Source: Actinoplanes ianthinogenes
GTDB taxonomy: Bacteria; Actinomycetota; Actinomycetes; Mycobacteriales; Micromonosporaceae
Length of the DNA stretch: 64,000 nucleotides
Assembly (NCBI RefSeq): GCF_018324205.1
Contig: NZ_AP023356.1
Coordinates: forward strand, 8,810,501 to 8,874,500
Direction of reading: 5' to 3'
Below the pieces are notes generated by a model. That model made no database searches, was not told the origin of the DNA, and saw nothing but the letters and a program-made list of their open reading frames with translations. Below are positions 1 to 8,000 of the stretch, one piece after another (position 1 is the first letter of the stretch; the number at the start of each line of letters is the position of its first letter). The translations under genes were made by a program, and so were the position numbers.

Positions 1-603
1 GTTGCCGATCGACATGTTCCAGATGTACCGGCCGCCGTTGGTGAAGACGTTCTCGTGCGGCTTGTCGCCGGTGGCGAACGACCCGAGCTGCCTGCCGGTG
101 GCGATGTCCAGCACGTGCACGGTGTTCGAGGTCGACGCGGAGACGGCGAGCTTGGTGCCGTCGGGTGAGACCGCCATGTGGTCGGCGCGGTAACCGGAGA
201 CCGGGAACCGCCACTTGAGCTTGCCGGTGGTCAGGTCGATCGAGACGACGTCGGCGAAGCTGGGCCGTGACGCCACCAGAGCGGTGCCGTCCGGCGTGGA
301 GTACAGGTCGTCGACCAGCTGGTCGTGCCCCTCGCCCGGCCCGTTGCGGATGCCGAGGAAGTAGATCAGCTTGATCGGGTTGAGATAGATCTCGGTCAGG
401 CGCTGGTTCTTGTCCGGGACCACGTTGATCCGGCCGATCTTCGCGAAGTCGCCGGAGGACGTGATGACGTCGGCCGTGCCCTCCCAGTTGTTGCCGACGA
501 ACATGACCTCCCGCAGCGCGGCGGCCGTTGCTGGTGTGCTGATCGTGGTGGCGGCCAGGACGGCCGCGGCGGCGGCGCCCAGGAAGCGGTGGGTAGCGCG
601 CAT
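1..603 (-). CDS. Secreted YncE-like beta-propeller protein, C-terminus cut by window edge
   Basis: The reverse strand reads an open frame from ATG at 603-601 to the left edge, 201 codons without a stop. A Sec-type signal peptide is visible (MRATHR, an alanine-rich hydrophobic stretch, then a cut near TPATAAA). After it come propeller-type repeats: LYSTPDGTALVASR, MAVSPDGTKLAVSAS and HVLDIATGRQLGSF, each a strand followed by an SPDG-like turn. This resembles YncE/lactonase-type seven-bladed propellers exported by actinomycetes. GGAG lies about 8 nt upstream of the ATG. The substrate is unknown and the C-terminal blades are outside the window. Confidence 0.75.
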   Translation of the reverse strand, partial: MRATHRFLGAAAAAVLAATTISTPATAAALREVMFVGNNWEGTADVITSSGDFAKIGRINVVPDKNQRLTEIYLNPIKLIYFLGIRNGPGEGHDQLVDDLYSTPDGTALVASRPSFADVVSIDLTTGKLKWRFPVSGYRADHMAVSPDGTKLAVSASTSNTVHVLDIATGRQLGSFATGDKPHENVFTNGGRYIWNMSIGN

Positions 604-737
604 GTGTGCATCTCCAGGGGGTGCGAGCAATTTGAAACCCGGTGGTGTTTCTATTGACGCACCTGGATGGTATGCAGCAGTGGCGCGGATCACAAGGCGC
701 CGTTTAACCGGTTGCCCCGGGTGTGGATCATGGAGGG

Positions 738-1628
738 ATGGTGAATCGGGCAGCGGCGGTGTCGGCTTTGCGGGGGCTCGCGATGGGCGACGCGTTCGGG
801 GAGACGTGGTTCTTCCGTCCCGCCGCCGAGGTCGAGGCGGCGGTGGCCGGGCGGGAGGTCAAGGACGGCCCGTGGCCGTGGACCGACGACACCGCCATGG
901 CGCTGTCGCTGGTGCGGATCCTGGACCGGCACGGCCGGGTCGAGCAGGATGCGCTGGCCACGGCGTTCGCGGACGCCTACGCGGCCGACCCGTACCGGTG
1001 CTACGGCGCGTCGATGCACGACGTGCTGATCGCGATCGGTCAGGGCGAGGCGTGGCCGGCGGTGACCGGGCGGCAGTTCGACGGGATGGGCTCATGGGGC
1101 AACGGCGCGGCGATGCGGGTGGCGCCGCTCGGGGCCTGGTTCGTCGACGACCTCGACCTGGTCGCGGCCGAGGCGGACCGGTCGGCGGCGGTCACCCACG
1201 CGCATCCGGAAGCGACCGCGGGCGCCGTGGCGGTGGCGATCGCGGCGGCGCTGAGCGTCCGGGGCATCGCGGGGGAGGAGCTGATCGGGGCGGTCGCCGA
1301 GTGGGTGCCGGACAGCGAGGTGGGGTCGCGGCTGCGGCGCGCCGGCCGGGTCGCCCTGACGGCCGACCCGCGGCATGTGGCCGGGATGCTCGGCTGCGGG
1401 ATGCAGATCTCGGCGGTCGACACGGTTCCGTACGCGATCTGGTGCGCCGCCGCGCATCTCGACGACCTGACCGAGGCGCTGTGGGCGACCGCGCTGCCCG
1501 GCGGTGACATCGACACGACCTGCGCGATCGTGGGCGGGATCATCGCCGGCCGCACCGGGCTCGCCGGGATTCCGGCCGATTGGCGCAGCGCCTGCGAGCC
1601 GCTGCCGGCCTGGGTCGACAGCATGTGA
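738..1628 (+). CDS. ADP-ribosylglycohydrolase (DraG) family protein
   Basis: About 296 residues, the usual length for the family. The N-terminus has GLAMGDAFGE. WTDDTAMALSL follows near residue 55, SWGNGAAMRVAPLGAW near 120, THAHPEA near 150 and GGDIDTTCAIVGG near the end. These acidic clusters match the two magnesium sites of DraG/ARH hydrolases, which remove ADP-ribose from proteins or small molecules. The start is uncertain: GGAGGG at 732-737 directly abuts ATG 738 and is 3 nt from GTG 741; an in-frame GTG at 723 is also possible. The target is not evident from the neighbours. Confidence 0.87.
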   Translation: MVNRAAAVSALRGLAMGDAFGETWFFRPAAEVEAAVAGREVKDGPWPWTDDTAMALSLVRILDRHGRVEQDALATAFADAYAADPYRCYGASMHDVLIAIGQGEAWPAVTGRQFDGMGSWGNGAAMRVAPLGAWFVDDLDLVAAEADRSAAVTHAHPEATAGAVAVAIAAALSVRGIAGEELIGAVAEWVPDSEVGSRLRRAGRVALTADPRHVAGMLGCGMQISAVDTVPYAIWCAAAHLDDLTEALWATALPGGDIDTTCAIVGGIIAGRTGLAGIPADWRSACEPLPAWVDSM

Positions 1629-1680
1629 AGTCTGCTCCGGTGCGCCTGACGTTGCGCCGGGCTGTTTCGTCGATGTCGGT

Positions 1681-2142
1681 ATGAGTGACTTCCAGGCCAT
1701 CGCTGACCGGGTGGAGATCGACGCGTTGCGCGCCGAGTTCACCGACTGCGTGATGACGCGCGACTACGATCGGGCGGCGTCGCTGTTCACCGAGGACGGC
1801 GCGCTGCGCATGCCGAACATCCCGGCCGAGTTGGTCGGCCGGGAGCAACTGCGGGCGTGGGGCCGCAAGGTGCCCGAGATCGTCGACTTCCTGCTGCAGA
1901 ACAGCCACCCCGGCTATCTGCGGATCGACGGGGACGCCGCGGTCGGCCGCACGTACATGCAGGAGCTGGGCCGGGGCCGCGACGGCCGGGTGGAGCTGAA
2001 CTGGGCCATCTACCACGATCGATACCAGCGCACTCTCGACGGCTGGAAGTTCACCGAGCGGGTTTACGAGGTTCGCTATCAGGATCCCACTCCGCTGACC
2101 GGCACCGCGCCGATCATCGACTATGAGAAGTACGCGCGGTAG
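1681..2142 (+). CDS. SnoaL/NTF2-like domain protein
   Basis: 153 residues. The sequence opens with two helices (VEIDALRAEFTDCVMTRDYDRAASLFTEDGALRMP), typical of the NTF2-like cone fold. It continues with GREQLRAWG and ends in beta strands (HDRYQRTLDGWKFTERVYEV). Relatives include SnoaL-type polyketide cyclases and ring hydroxylase small subunits, but most are uncharacterised. It lies 52 nt after the ADP-ribosylglycohydrolase on the same strand, so the two could be cotranscribed. Its 3' end overlaps the longest reading of the next gene. Catalytic function cannot be assigned. Confidence 0.8.
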   Translation: MSDFQAIADRVEIDALRAEFTDCVMTRDYDRAASLFTEDGALRMPNIPAELVGREQLRAWGRKVPEIVDFLLQNSHPGYLRIDGDAAVGRTYMQELGRGRDGRVELNWAIYHDRYQRTLDGWKFTERVYEVRYQDPTPLTGTAPIIDYEKYAR

Positions 2143-3343
2143 CGGGCGTTATTCGCTGTCGCGGGAGAGCGCTTCCCGGTACGAAGACCACGTGCCCTTC
2201 CTCGCCCTGTTCGCCGCCGTCCTGCTGCTCGGCATCGCGGACTCGATGGCCCACTCGTACATCGTCCTGTTCGCCGCGGACGTGGCCGGACTGACGCCGG
2301 TCCAGATCGGGGTGTGGTCCTCGGTGTTCGCGGTCGGCGGGATCACCATCGGCTGGTGGCTGGGACGCCGCTTCGACCGCCGGCCCGCCCGGACGTACGC
2401 GATCGCCGTGATCCTGCTCGGCGCGGCCGGCTATGCCCTGCTGCCCCGGGTCTCCAGCTTCCCGGTCCTGCTGCTGATGGCCGGGACCGTGCTGGGGGCG
2501 CTGGGCGCCGCGTTCCCGCAGATGTTCGCGCTGGCGCGGGCCGTGCTCGGGGAGGGGGCCGCCGGGCAGCGATCCGCGCCGCTGCTGCGGTCGGCGTGGT
2601 CGCTGGCCTGGGCGATCGGGCCGTTGCTGGGTGCGGCGGTGCTGTCCCGGGGCGGGTACTCGTGGCTGTTGTGGACCGCCGCCGGTGTGTTCCTGCTCGC
2701 CGGGTTGACGGTGTTCGTGGTGCCGCCGCCCCGGCCGGTGGCGGCGGTGGCGCCGTCGGCGGGTGGGGCTTCGATCCTGCTCACGGTGAGTGTCACGTTG
2801 TTCTTCACGGCGATGTTCGCCGGGGGACTGGCGTTGCCGCTGTTCGTGACGCGGGAGCTGCACCAGCGGGCGGCCACCATCGGTGTGCTGTTCAGCGTGT
2901 GCGCGGTCGTCGAGGTGGCGGCGACGCTGGGGCTGGCGGCTCTCCCGGATCGGATCGGCCAGCGGGGGTTGATGCTTGGCGGGTTCGGCTCGATGGCGGT
3001 TTATCACGTGCTGACGGTCGTGTCGGCGGGTCTGCCGATGCTGCTGGCCGGGCAGGTGTTCCGGGGCATCGGGATCGCGATCGTGGCGGCGGCCGGGATC
3101 CGGTATTTCCAGGATCTGCTGGCGCCGGAGACCGGGCGGGCGACCACGTTGTTCGCCAACGCGACCACCGCCGGGCTGCTGGTCTCCGGGCTGTTGGCCG
3201 GGCTGGCGGTGGAGCACCTCGGTTATCGGGCGACGCTGCTGCTCTGCGCGGTGGCGGCCGGACTGGGCGGGGTCGCGTTCGCTGCGGGCAGCGGGGGACG
3301 GCGGCGCGTCGTCGCGAGGCCCGGGGTCATGAGAAACGGCTGA
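2123..3343 (+). CDS. MFS transporter, 12 membrane segments
   Basis: About 406 residues with twelve hydrophobic segments and a basic loop GRRFDRRPAR between segments 2 and 3, as in major facilitator proteins. It resembles small-molecule or sugar efflux permeases; the substrate is not predictable. Two starts are possible: ATG 2123, which overlaps the previous gene by 20 nt, or GTG 2192 (VPFLALFAAV), which puts the first membrane helix at the N-terminus. I find the second more protein-like, though neither has a strong ribosome binding site. The 3' end overlaps the convergent TetR gene by 17 nt. Confidence 0.85.
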   Translation: MRSTRGSGRYSLSRESASRYEDHVPFLALFAAVLLLGIADSMAHSYIVLFAADVAGLTPVQIGVWSSVFAVGGITIGWWLGRRFDRRPARTYAIAVILLGAAGYALLPRVSSFPVLLLMAGTVLGALGAAFPQMFALARAVLGEGAAGQRSAPLLRSAWSLAWAIGPLLGAAVLSRGGYSWLLWTAAGVFLLAGLTVFVVPPPRPVAAVAPSAGGASILLTVSVTLFFTAMFAGGLALPLFVTRELHQRAATIGVLFSVCAVVEVAATLGLAALPDRIGQRGLMLGGFGSMAVYHVLTVVSAGLPMLLAGQVFRGIGIAIVAAAGIRYFQDLLAPETGRATTLFANATTAGLLVSGLLAGLAVEHLGYRATLLLCAVAAGLGGVAFAAGSGGRRRVVARPGVMRNG

Positions 3344-3896
3344 CCAGGAAGTCGAGGCGTTCGTCCTGATGGGCCGCCGGGATGCGGCCGCTGTCGGCCA
3401 GCACGGCGATGCCGTGCAGGGCGCTCCAGATGACCTCGGCGAACAGCTCACGGCGCTCGTTGCCCGGGTCGAAGCACTCGACGAACGCGTCGAAACAGGC
3501 CTGCAGAGGCGGCAGGGTCTCCTCGCTGGCGAATTTCAGCCGGGTCGGCAGGATGAACATGGCCTGATAGAGCGCCGGGCGCCCGGTCGCGAACGCCAGG
3601 TAGGCCTGACCGACGGCGTGCAGCGCCACCGGGCCGGGGCCGCCGGCGCTCTGGCGCGCGGCGTGCAGACAGGTGGCGAGCTCGTCGAAGCCGTCCAGGG
3701 CGACCGCGGCGACGATGGCGTCCTTGTCGTGGAAGTGGCTGTAGAGGACGGGCTGGCTGTACTCCACCCGGTCGGCCAGGCGTCGCGTGGTCACCGACCC
3801 CCAGCCCTCGGTCTCGGCCAGCTCGCGTGCGGCCGTGACGATCAGCTGATGGCGGTGGGCGCGCTCGCGTTCGCGGCGCTCGCTGACAGCGGACAT
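3327..3896 (-). CDS. TetR/AcrR family transcriptional regulator
   Basis: 189 residues. The N-terminal helix-turn-helix is clear (LIVTAARELAETEGW, then VTTRRLADRVEYSQPVLYSHF and the usual HDKDAIVAAVAL). The C-terminal half is a helical ligand domain of the WHG type. It is divergent from the DUF4267 membrane gene at 4000 and convergent with the MFS gene. The shared upstream region has two inverted repeats that are good operator candidates, so it probably represses itself and the DUF4267 gene. The MFS gene is less directly linked because it reads from the other side. Confidence 0.88.
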   Translation of the reverse strand: MSAVSERRERERAHRHQLIVTAARELAETEGWGSVTTRRLADRVEYSQPVLYSHFHDKDAIVAAVALDGFDELATCLHAARQSAGGPGPVALHAVGQAYLAFATGRPALYQAMFILPTRLKFASEETLPPLQACFDAFVECFDPGNERRELFAEVIWSALHGIAVLADSGRIPAAHQDERLDFLVSRFS

Positions 3897-3906
3897 GACG
3901 ACAGCA

Positions 3907-3958
3907 TAGCAACGCTAGACATTCTGTCGAGGACAGATTAACGTCGCTATTGTTGCTA
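3907..3958. promoter_or_regulatory. Candidate TetR operators in the divergent intergenic region
   Basis: Two nested inverted repeats lie between the TetR start (3896) and the DUF4267 start (4000). The inner one is TCTGTCGAGGACAGA at 3923-3937, with 6-bp perfect arms and a 3-bp centre. The outer one pairs TAGCAAC (3907-3913) with GTTGCTA (3952-3958). The position close to both starts fits autorepression by the adjacent TetR protein. Confidence 0.5.
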
Positions 3959-3999
3959 GCGGCGCTAGGTGCGTCGCTGCCGTCAGGGGAGGAATCATC

Positions 4000-4377
4000 A
4001 TGATCGTCAATGTCGCCACCGTGCTCGCCGCGCTGATCGGCGCCGGCATTCTCTTCATCGCGGTGAATGCGGTCCGCGCGCCGCGGACCGTGACGGGCTT
4101 CGGCATCCCGGGCACGCCGGTCGACGATCCCGCCTTCCGCGCGTGGATCTCGGTCAAGGCCGCACGCGACGCCGCCCTGGGGGTCGTCCTGTTCGTGCTG
4201 CTGGCCGTGGCGACCCCCGCCGTGCTGGGGTGGTTTCTGCTGGTCACTGCCGGCATCCCGGTCGGCGACATGTTGATCGTGCTGCGCAGCAAGGGACCCA
4301 GGGCGATTGCGTACGGCGTGCACGGCGCCACCGCGGCGGTGATGTTGGTCGCCGGCGTGCTGCTGCTGGTCGGCTGA
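4000..4377 (+). CDS. DUF4267 family small membrane protein
   Basis: 125 residues with four hydrophobic segments. The motifs GFGIPGTPVDDPAFRAW and SVKAARDAALGVV between segments 1 and 2 are typical of DUF4267 proteins. GGGAGGA lies about 8 nt before the ATG. It is divergent from a TetR regulator, with operator-like repeats between them, so it is the most likely regulated partner. The family function is unknown. Confidence 0.8.
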   Translation: MIVNVATVLAALIGAGILFIAVNAVRAPRTVTGFGIPGTPVDDPAFRAWISVKAARDAALGVVLFVLLAVATPAVLGWFLLVTAGIPVGDMLIVLRSKGPRAIAYGVHGATAAVMLVAGVLLLVG

Positions 4378-4511
4378 CCGCCTCGGGTCGTCCGTTCTGT
4401 CGCGCTCCGTGCTCAGCCGGCCCCTGCCGTGACGCCGCCGCCGTCGACCCGCAGGGACCCCTTGCGCGTCGGTGGGAGTCTGAGCGGAAAGCGACTCGCA
4501 AGGGGGATGCG

Positions 4512-5480
4512 ATGTCCACAAAGATCGTTGCTGTGCTGGTCACGGCCGCAATGCTGGCCACGCCGGGAGTTGCGGCCGCCGCGCCGGCTTGGCGGGTGAT
4601 CGACCTCGGCGCCGGTGACGACAGCTCCGCGGTCGCCGTCAACGACCTCGGCCAGGTGGCGGTCAACCGGGCCGACCATGCGTACCTGTGGACCGCCGGG
4701 CGGCTCACCGACCTCGGCGACCTGGGAGGCGGCGTCACCGTCGTCGCCGACGTCAACAACCGTGGCGAGGCGGTCGGCTGGAGTTCCACCGCCGACAACG
4801 CGCAGCACGCGTTCCGGTGGCGCAGCGGCCGGATGACCGACCTCGGCACGCTGCCGGGCGGCGAGTTCTCGGCCGCCGAGGCGATCAACGAGCGGGGTGA
4901 CGTCGTCGGCCGCGCCCTCACCGGCAGCGGTGAGGAGCGCGCCGTCCTGTGGCGGGGCGGGGCGCTGGTCGACCTCGCCGGTGAGCCGGCCGTGGCCCAT
5001 GATGTGAACGATGCCGGGCAGATCTGCGGCGACCTGGGCGGCCGGTTCCACGGAGACGGCATCTCGTTACCGGTCCGCTGGTCCCACGGTCAGCGCGAGA
5101 TGCTGAGCGACGAGCAGGCCACCACCGACGCCATCAACAACCGGGGCCACGTTCTCGGCACCACCCGCGGCGACGAGGGCGACTACGAGGACGGCGTGCT
5201 GTGGCACGACGGCGGGTTCACGCCCGTCAAACCTCCGGTCGGCGCGACCGGCCTGATCGTGGCGGATGTCAACGACCGCGACCAGGTCGTCGGGATGGGC
5301 GTCGACGCGTCCGGCGGGATCGACGCGGTGCTCTGGCAGGACGAGCGGGCCGTCCGGTTGCCGCACGCCGGTGGGACGGCCGCGGCTTCGGCCATCAACA
5401 ACCGGGGCCGGATCGCCGGCGTCAGCACCGTCGTCCCGGGCAGCGACACCGTCCGGGCCGTCTTGTGGGTGTATGGCTGA
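4512..5480 (+). CDS. Secreted HAF-repeat protein
   Basis: 322 residues. It starts with a signal peptide (MSTKIVAVLVTAAMLATPGVAAAA) and AGGGGGA 6 nt before the ATG. The mature part is built of about seven repeats with the HAF pattern: an IN/VN-D/N-x-G-xV turn followed by AF/LWxxGxxxDLG. Visible examples are AVNDLGQVAV, DVNNRGEAVGWS, AINERGDVVGRA, AINNRGHVLGTT and AINNRGRIAGVS. Such proteins probably fold as propellers and are exported; no enzymatic motif is visible. It stands alone, with an upstream gap of 134 nt. Confidence 0.85.
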   Translation: MSTKIVAVLVTAAMLATPGVAAAAPAWRVIDLGAGDDSSAVAVNDLGQVAVNRADHAYLWTAGRLTDLGDLGGGVTVVADVNNRGEAVGWSSTADNAQHAFRWRSGRMTDLGTLPGGEFSAAEAINERGDVVGRALTGSGEERAVLWRGGALVDLAGEPAVAHDVNDAGQICGDLGGRFHGDGISLPVRWSHGQREMLSDEQATTDAINNRGHVLGTTRGDEGDYEDGVLWHDGGFTPVKPPVGATGLIVADVNDRDQVVGMGVDASGGIDAVLWQDERAVRLPHAGGTAAASAINNRGRIAGVSTVVPGSDTVRAVLWVYG

Positions 5481-5528
5481 GGCCTTTGCCGCCAGTGGAC
5501 GAGTCGGAGCGATGGCCTCGGCGACAAG

Positions 5529-5780
5529 GTGCCGGAGGCCGATCTATCGCACGAGCTCGGTGCGATGGTGCGCCGCGTGCTCGACGAGCGCCGAGGCCGT
5601 ACGGATGATCGCGGAGCTTCCGGTCGAGCACCTGCCTCCCGGCACGTCCGCCGGGTGAGCTTCGGCACCGAGGTGCAGTGCTTCGGCAATCACCGGGTCT
5701 CGGACTACTACGAGTGGGCGCTCGCCGTCGGCAGCGAGACCGTCGAGGAATGCGAGGAGGCCGGTGCCCCCTCTGCGTGA
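5529..5780 (+). CDS. Doubtful small hypothetical gene, possibly frameshifted
   Basis: The 497 bases between 5481 and 5977 hold no convincing gene. One open frame starts at GTG 5529 (MPEADLSHELGAMVRRVLDE) and ends at 5780. Its middle (about 5593-5650) looks uncoding, while another frame there reads AVRMIAELPVEHLPPGTSAG and stops at 5658, overlapping an in-frame GTG at 5655 by the GTGA pattern. This could be one decayed gene or two tiny overlapping ones. No family is recognised and no good ribosome binding site is seen. Confidence 0.22.
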   Translation: MPEADLSHELGAMVRRVLDERRGRTDDRGASGRAPASRHVRRVSFGTEVQCFGNHRVSDYYEWALAVGSETVEECEEAGAPSA

Positions 5781-5977
5781 CCGAGTCGAGCCGGCGACCC
5801 GGCCTCCTCGGCCGCCTGACCTGACACGCCGGCCCTGCCGCCCGTTCTCGGCGCGGACGCCGCGCTGACCGCCGGCGGGGCCTCGGCCGGCCCGCCGGAG
5901 TGAAGGCCTCCGGTTGATTTGCGATGTGGGGCCGCCGGGGCGAGCCCGCATCCCCCCGATGCTGATGGAATAAGGGG

Positions 5978-7951
5978 ATGGCTGAGGACCTGACCCACCT
6001 CGCCGGGGATCCAGCGGTGATCGCCCGGGTGTTCGACCAGGCGCCGCTGCTGATCCTGGCGACCGAGGGGGCGGACCATCGGATCGTGGCGGCCACCGGG
6101 GCCTACCGGGTGTTCGCCGACCGACCGCACATGGTCGGCGGCCTGACCCGCGACGTGTTCGTCACGATGACCGGTCAGCACGTGTTCCAGCCGCTGGACG
6201 AGGTGTACACGACCGGGCAGCCGCTGACGTTGCGGGAGTGGCGGGTACAGGTGGACATGCCGACGACCGGCGGCAGCAAGGAGTCCTTCATCGACCTGCT
6301 GCTCGCCCCGCGGACCGGTCCGGACGGCGCGATCGCCGGGGTGACCGTCGTGATGTTCGAGGTCACCGAGCGGGTGCGGGAACGGCAGGCGGACCAGCGG
6401 CGTGCGGCGGAGGCGGAACGCCGCTACGAGCAGGCGCGCGAGCTGATCGACACGCTCCAGCGGGAGCTACTGCCGTCGGGGGTGCCGGTGCTGCCCCGGG
6501 TGCAGCTCGCGGCCGGCTACCTGCTGGCCGACACCGACACCGCGGCCGGGGGTGACTGGTTCGACGCGCTCGCCCTGCCCGGCGGGCGGGTGGCCATGGT
6601 GGTCGGTGACGTGGTCGGGCACGGCGTGGCCGCCTCGGCCACCATGGGTCAGCTGCGGATCCTGCTGCACGAGCAGCTGGCCACCGGCGCCGGCATCCCG
6701 GCGGCCCTGCGGGCGCTCGACGCGGCGGCCGGCCGGATCCGGGGCGCCCGTGCCGCCACCGTCTGCGTGCTGGTCCTCGACCCGGTCACCGGGGACGTGG
6801 AGTACTGCACCGGCGGGCATCCGCCGCCGCTGATCGTCTCGCCCGGCGGCGAGGCCCGTTACCTGCCGGTCACCGGGGCCGGTCCGCTCGGAGTCGGTGG
6901 CGCGTTCACCGGCGAGGCGGTCGGGTCGCAGAGGCTGGCCCCCGGCGAGCTGGTGCTGCTCTACACCGACGGCATCCTGGAGCGGCCGGGTCGCGAGCTG
7001 GCACAGAGCTCCGTCGAGCTGGCGCAGGTCGCCGGAGACATCGCCGCCGGTCGCGCCCTGCCCGGCGATCCCGAGTCCATGGCCGACCGGGTGTGCACCC
7101 AGATCCTGGAGATCCAGACCCGGCTGACCGGGTACAGCGACGACATCACCCTGCTGGCCGGGCAGCTCGTGCCGCCGCCCGCCGACCTGACGCTGCGGCT
7201 GACCGCCGGCGAGGTCGTGCTCGCCCGGATCCGCGACCGGTTCCGGGAGTGGCTGGCCGCCGCCCGCGTCCCGGACGAGGACGCCCGGGTGCTGCTGCAC
7301 GCCGTGGTGGAGCTGGCCACCAACGCGACCGAGCACGCGTACCTCGACGTGCCCGGCCCGCACCCGGTCACGGTCACCGCCACGCTCACCCCGGCCGGCG
7401 AGGCGATCGTCCGGGTGGCCGATCAGGGCCGCTGGCGGCCACCGGCGCCGTCGGCGGACCGCGGGCTCGGGCTGCGCCTGGTCACCCAGCTCACCGACAA
7501 TCTGAGCATCGAACACGACGAGCACGGCACCACCGCCACCGTGACCCATCGGCCGAGCTGTCCCGCGTGTCTGCACGCCGCCGACAGTCTTACCTGGACC
7601 CCGCATGTGCGTTCGGCGCCCCCGGCCGACCTGCTGGTCGTGCTGGATCAGCCGTCCGCGCCCGGCCCCCGGATCCGGCTCGACGGTCCGGTCGACACGG
7701 TCACGGTGCGCAAGCTGGAGGCGGCCGCACTCAAGGCCGGCTCGTCCGGTGGACGGTCGCTGACCCTCGACCTGGCCGGCGTCACCCACCTGGCCAGCGC
7801 CGGCGTCTCGGCCCTGCACCGGCTCGCCGCCCGGCACCGGGACAACCAGTCCACCCTGACCCTGTACGCCCCGGTCGGCTCCCCGGCCGACATGATCCTG
7901 TCCCTGGTCCAGCTGGACCACGTCACCGACAACCCGGATCCGGCCGGGTGA
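5978..7951 (+). CDS. PAS - PP2C (SpoIIE/RsbU) phosphatase - HATPase - STAS fusion
   Basis: 657 residues. Domain order: a PAS-like sensor (about 10-135), a short coiled coil, a SpoIIE-type PP2C phosphatase (about 165-395, with GGDWFDA and VVGDVVGHGVAASA metal-binding motifs and YTDGILE), an RsbW-like anti-sigma kinase domain (about 400-530, with ELATNATEHAY and the glycine loop DRGLGLRLV), then a STAS domain (about 545-657). In partner-switching pathways these three activities normally sit on separate proteins that control SigB/SigF-type sigma factors; such a factor is encoded at 25.5 kb. Soluble, cytoplasmic. The STAS phosphoacceptor region reads VTHLASAGVSAL, with serine at the expected place. 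Confidence 0.9.
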   Translation: MAEDLTHLAGDPAVIARVFDQAPLLILATEGADHRIVAATGAYRVFADRPHMVGGLTRDVFVTMTGQHVFQPLDEVYTTGQPLTLREWRVQVDMPTTGGSKESFIDLLLAPRTGPDGAIAGVTVVMFEVTERVRERQADQRRAAEAERRYEQARELIDTLQRELLPSGVPVLPRVQLAAGYLLADTDTAAGGDWFDALALPGGRVAMVVGDVVGHGVAASATMGQLRILLHEQLATGAGIPAALRALDAAAGRIRGARAATVCVLVLDPVTGDVEYCTGGHPPPLIVSPGGEARYLPVTGAGPLGVGGAFTGEAVGSQRLAPGELVLLYTDGILERPGRELAQSSVELAQVAGDIAAGRALPGDPESMADRVCTQILEIQTRLTGYSDDITLLAGQLVPPPADLTLRLTAGEVVLARIRDRFREWLAAARVPDEDARVLLHAVVELATNATEHAYLDVPGPHPVTVTATLTPAGEAIVRVADQGRWRPPAPSADRGLGLRLVTQLTDNLSIEHDEHGTTATVTHRPSCPACLHAADSLTWTPHVRSAPPADLLVVLDQPSAPGPRIRLDGPVDTVTVRKLEAAALKAGSSGGRSLTLDLAGVTHLASAGVSALHRLAARHRDNQSTLTLYAPVGSPADMILSLVQLDHVTDNPDPAG

Positions 7952-7960
7952 CAGCCGGAC

Positions 7961-7994
7961 CCGCGGCCAGGCCGGATCGCCGGCCTGGCCGCGG
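7961..7994. terminator. Strong bidirectional hairpin terminator
   Basis: A perfect 15-bp inverted repeat (CCGCGGCCAGGCCGG at 7961-7975 and its complement at 7980-7994) with an ATCG loop sits between the converging ends of the phosphatase gene (7951) and the ThuA gene (8001). No U-tract follows on either side, as is common for actinobacterial terminators. Confidence 0.75.
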
Positions 7995-8000
7995 TGGGAC

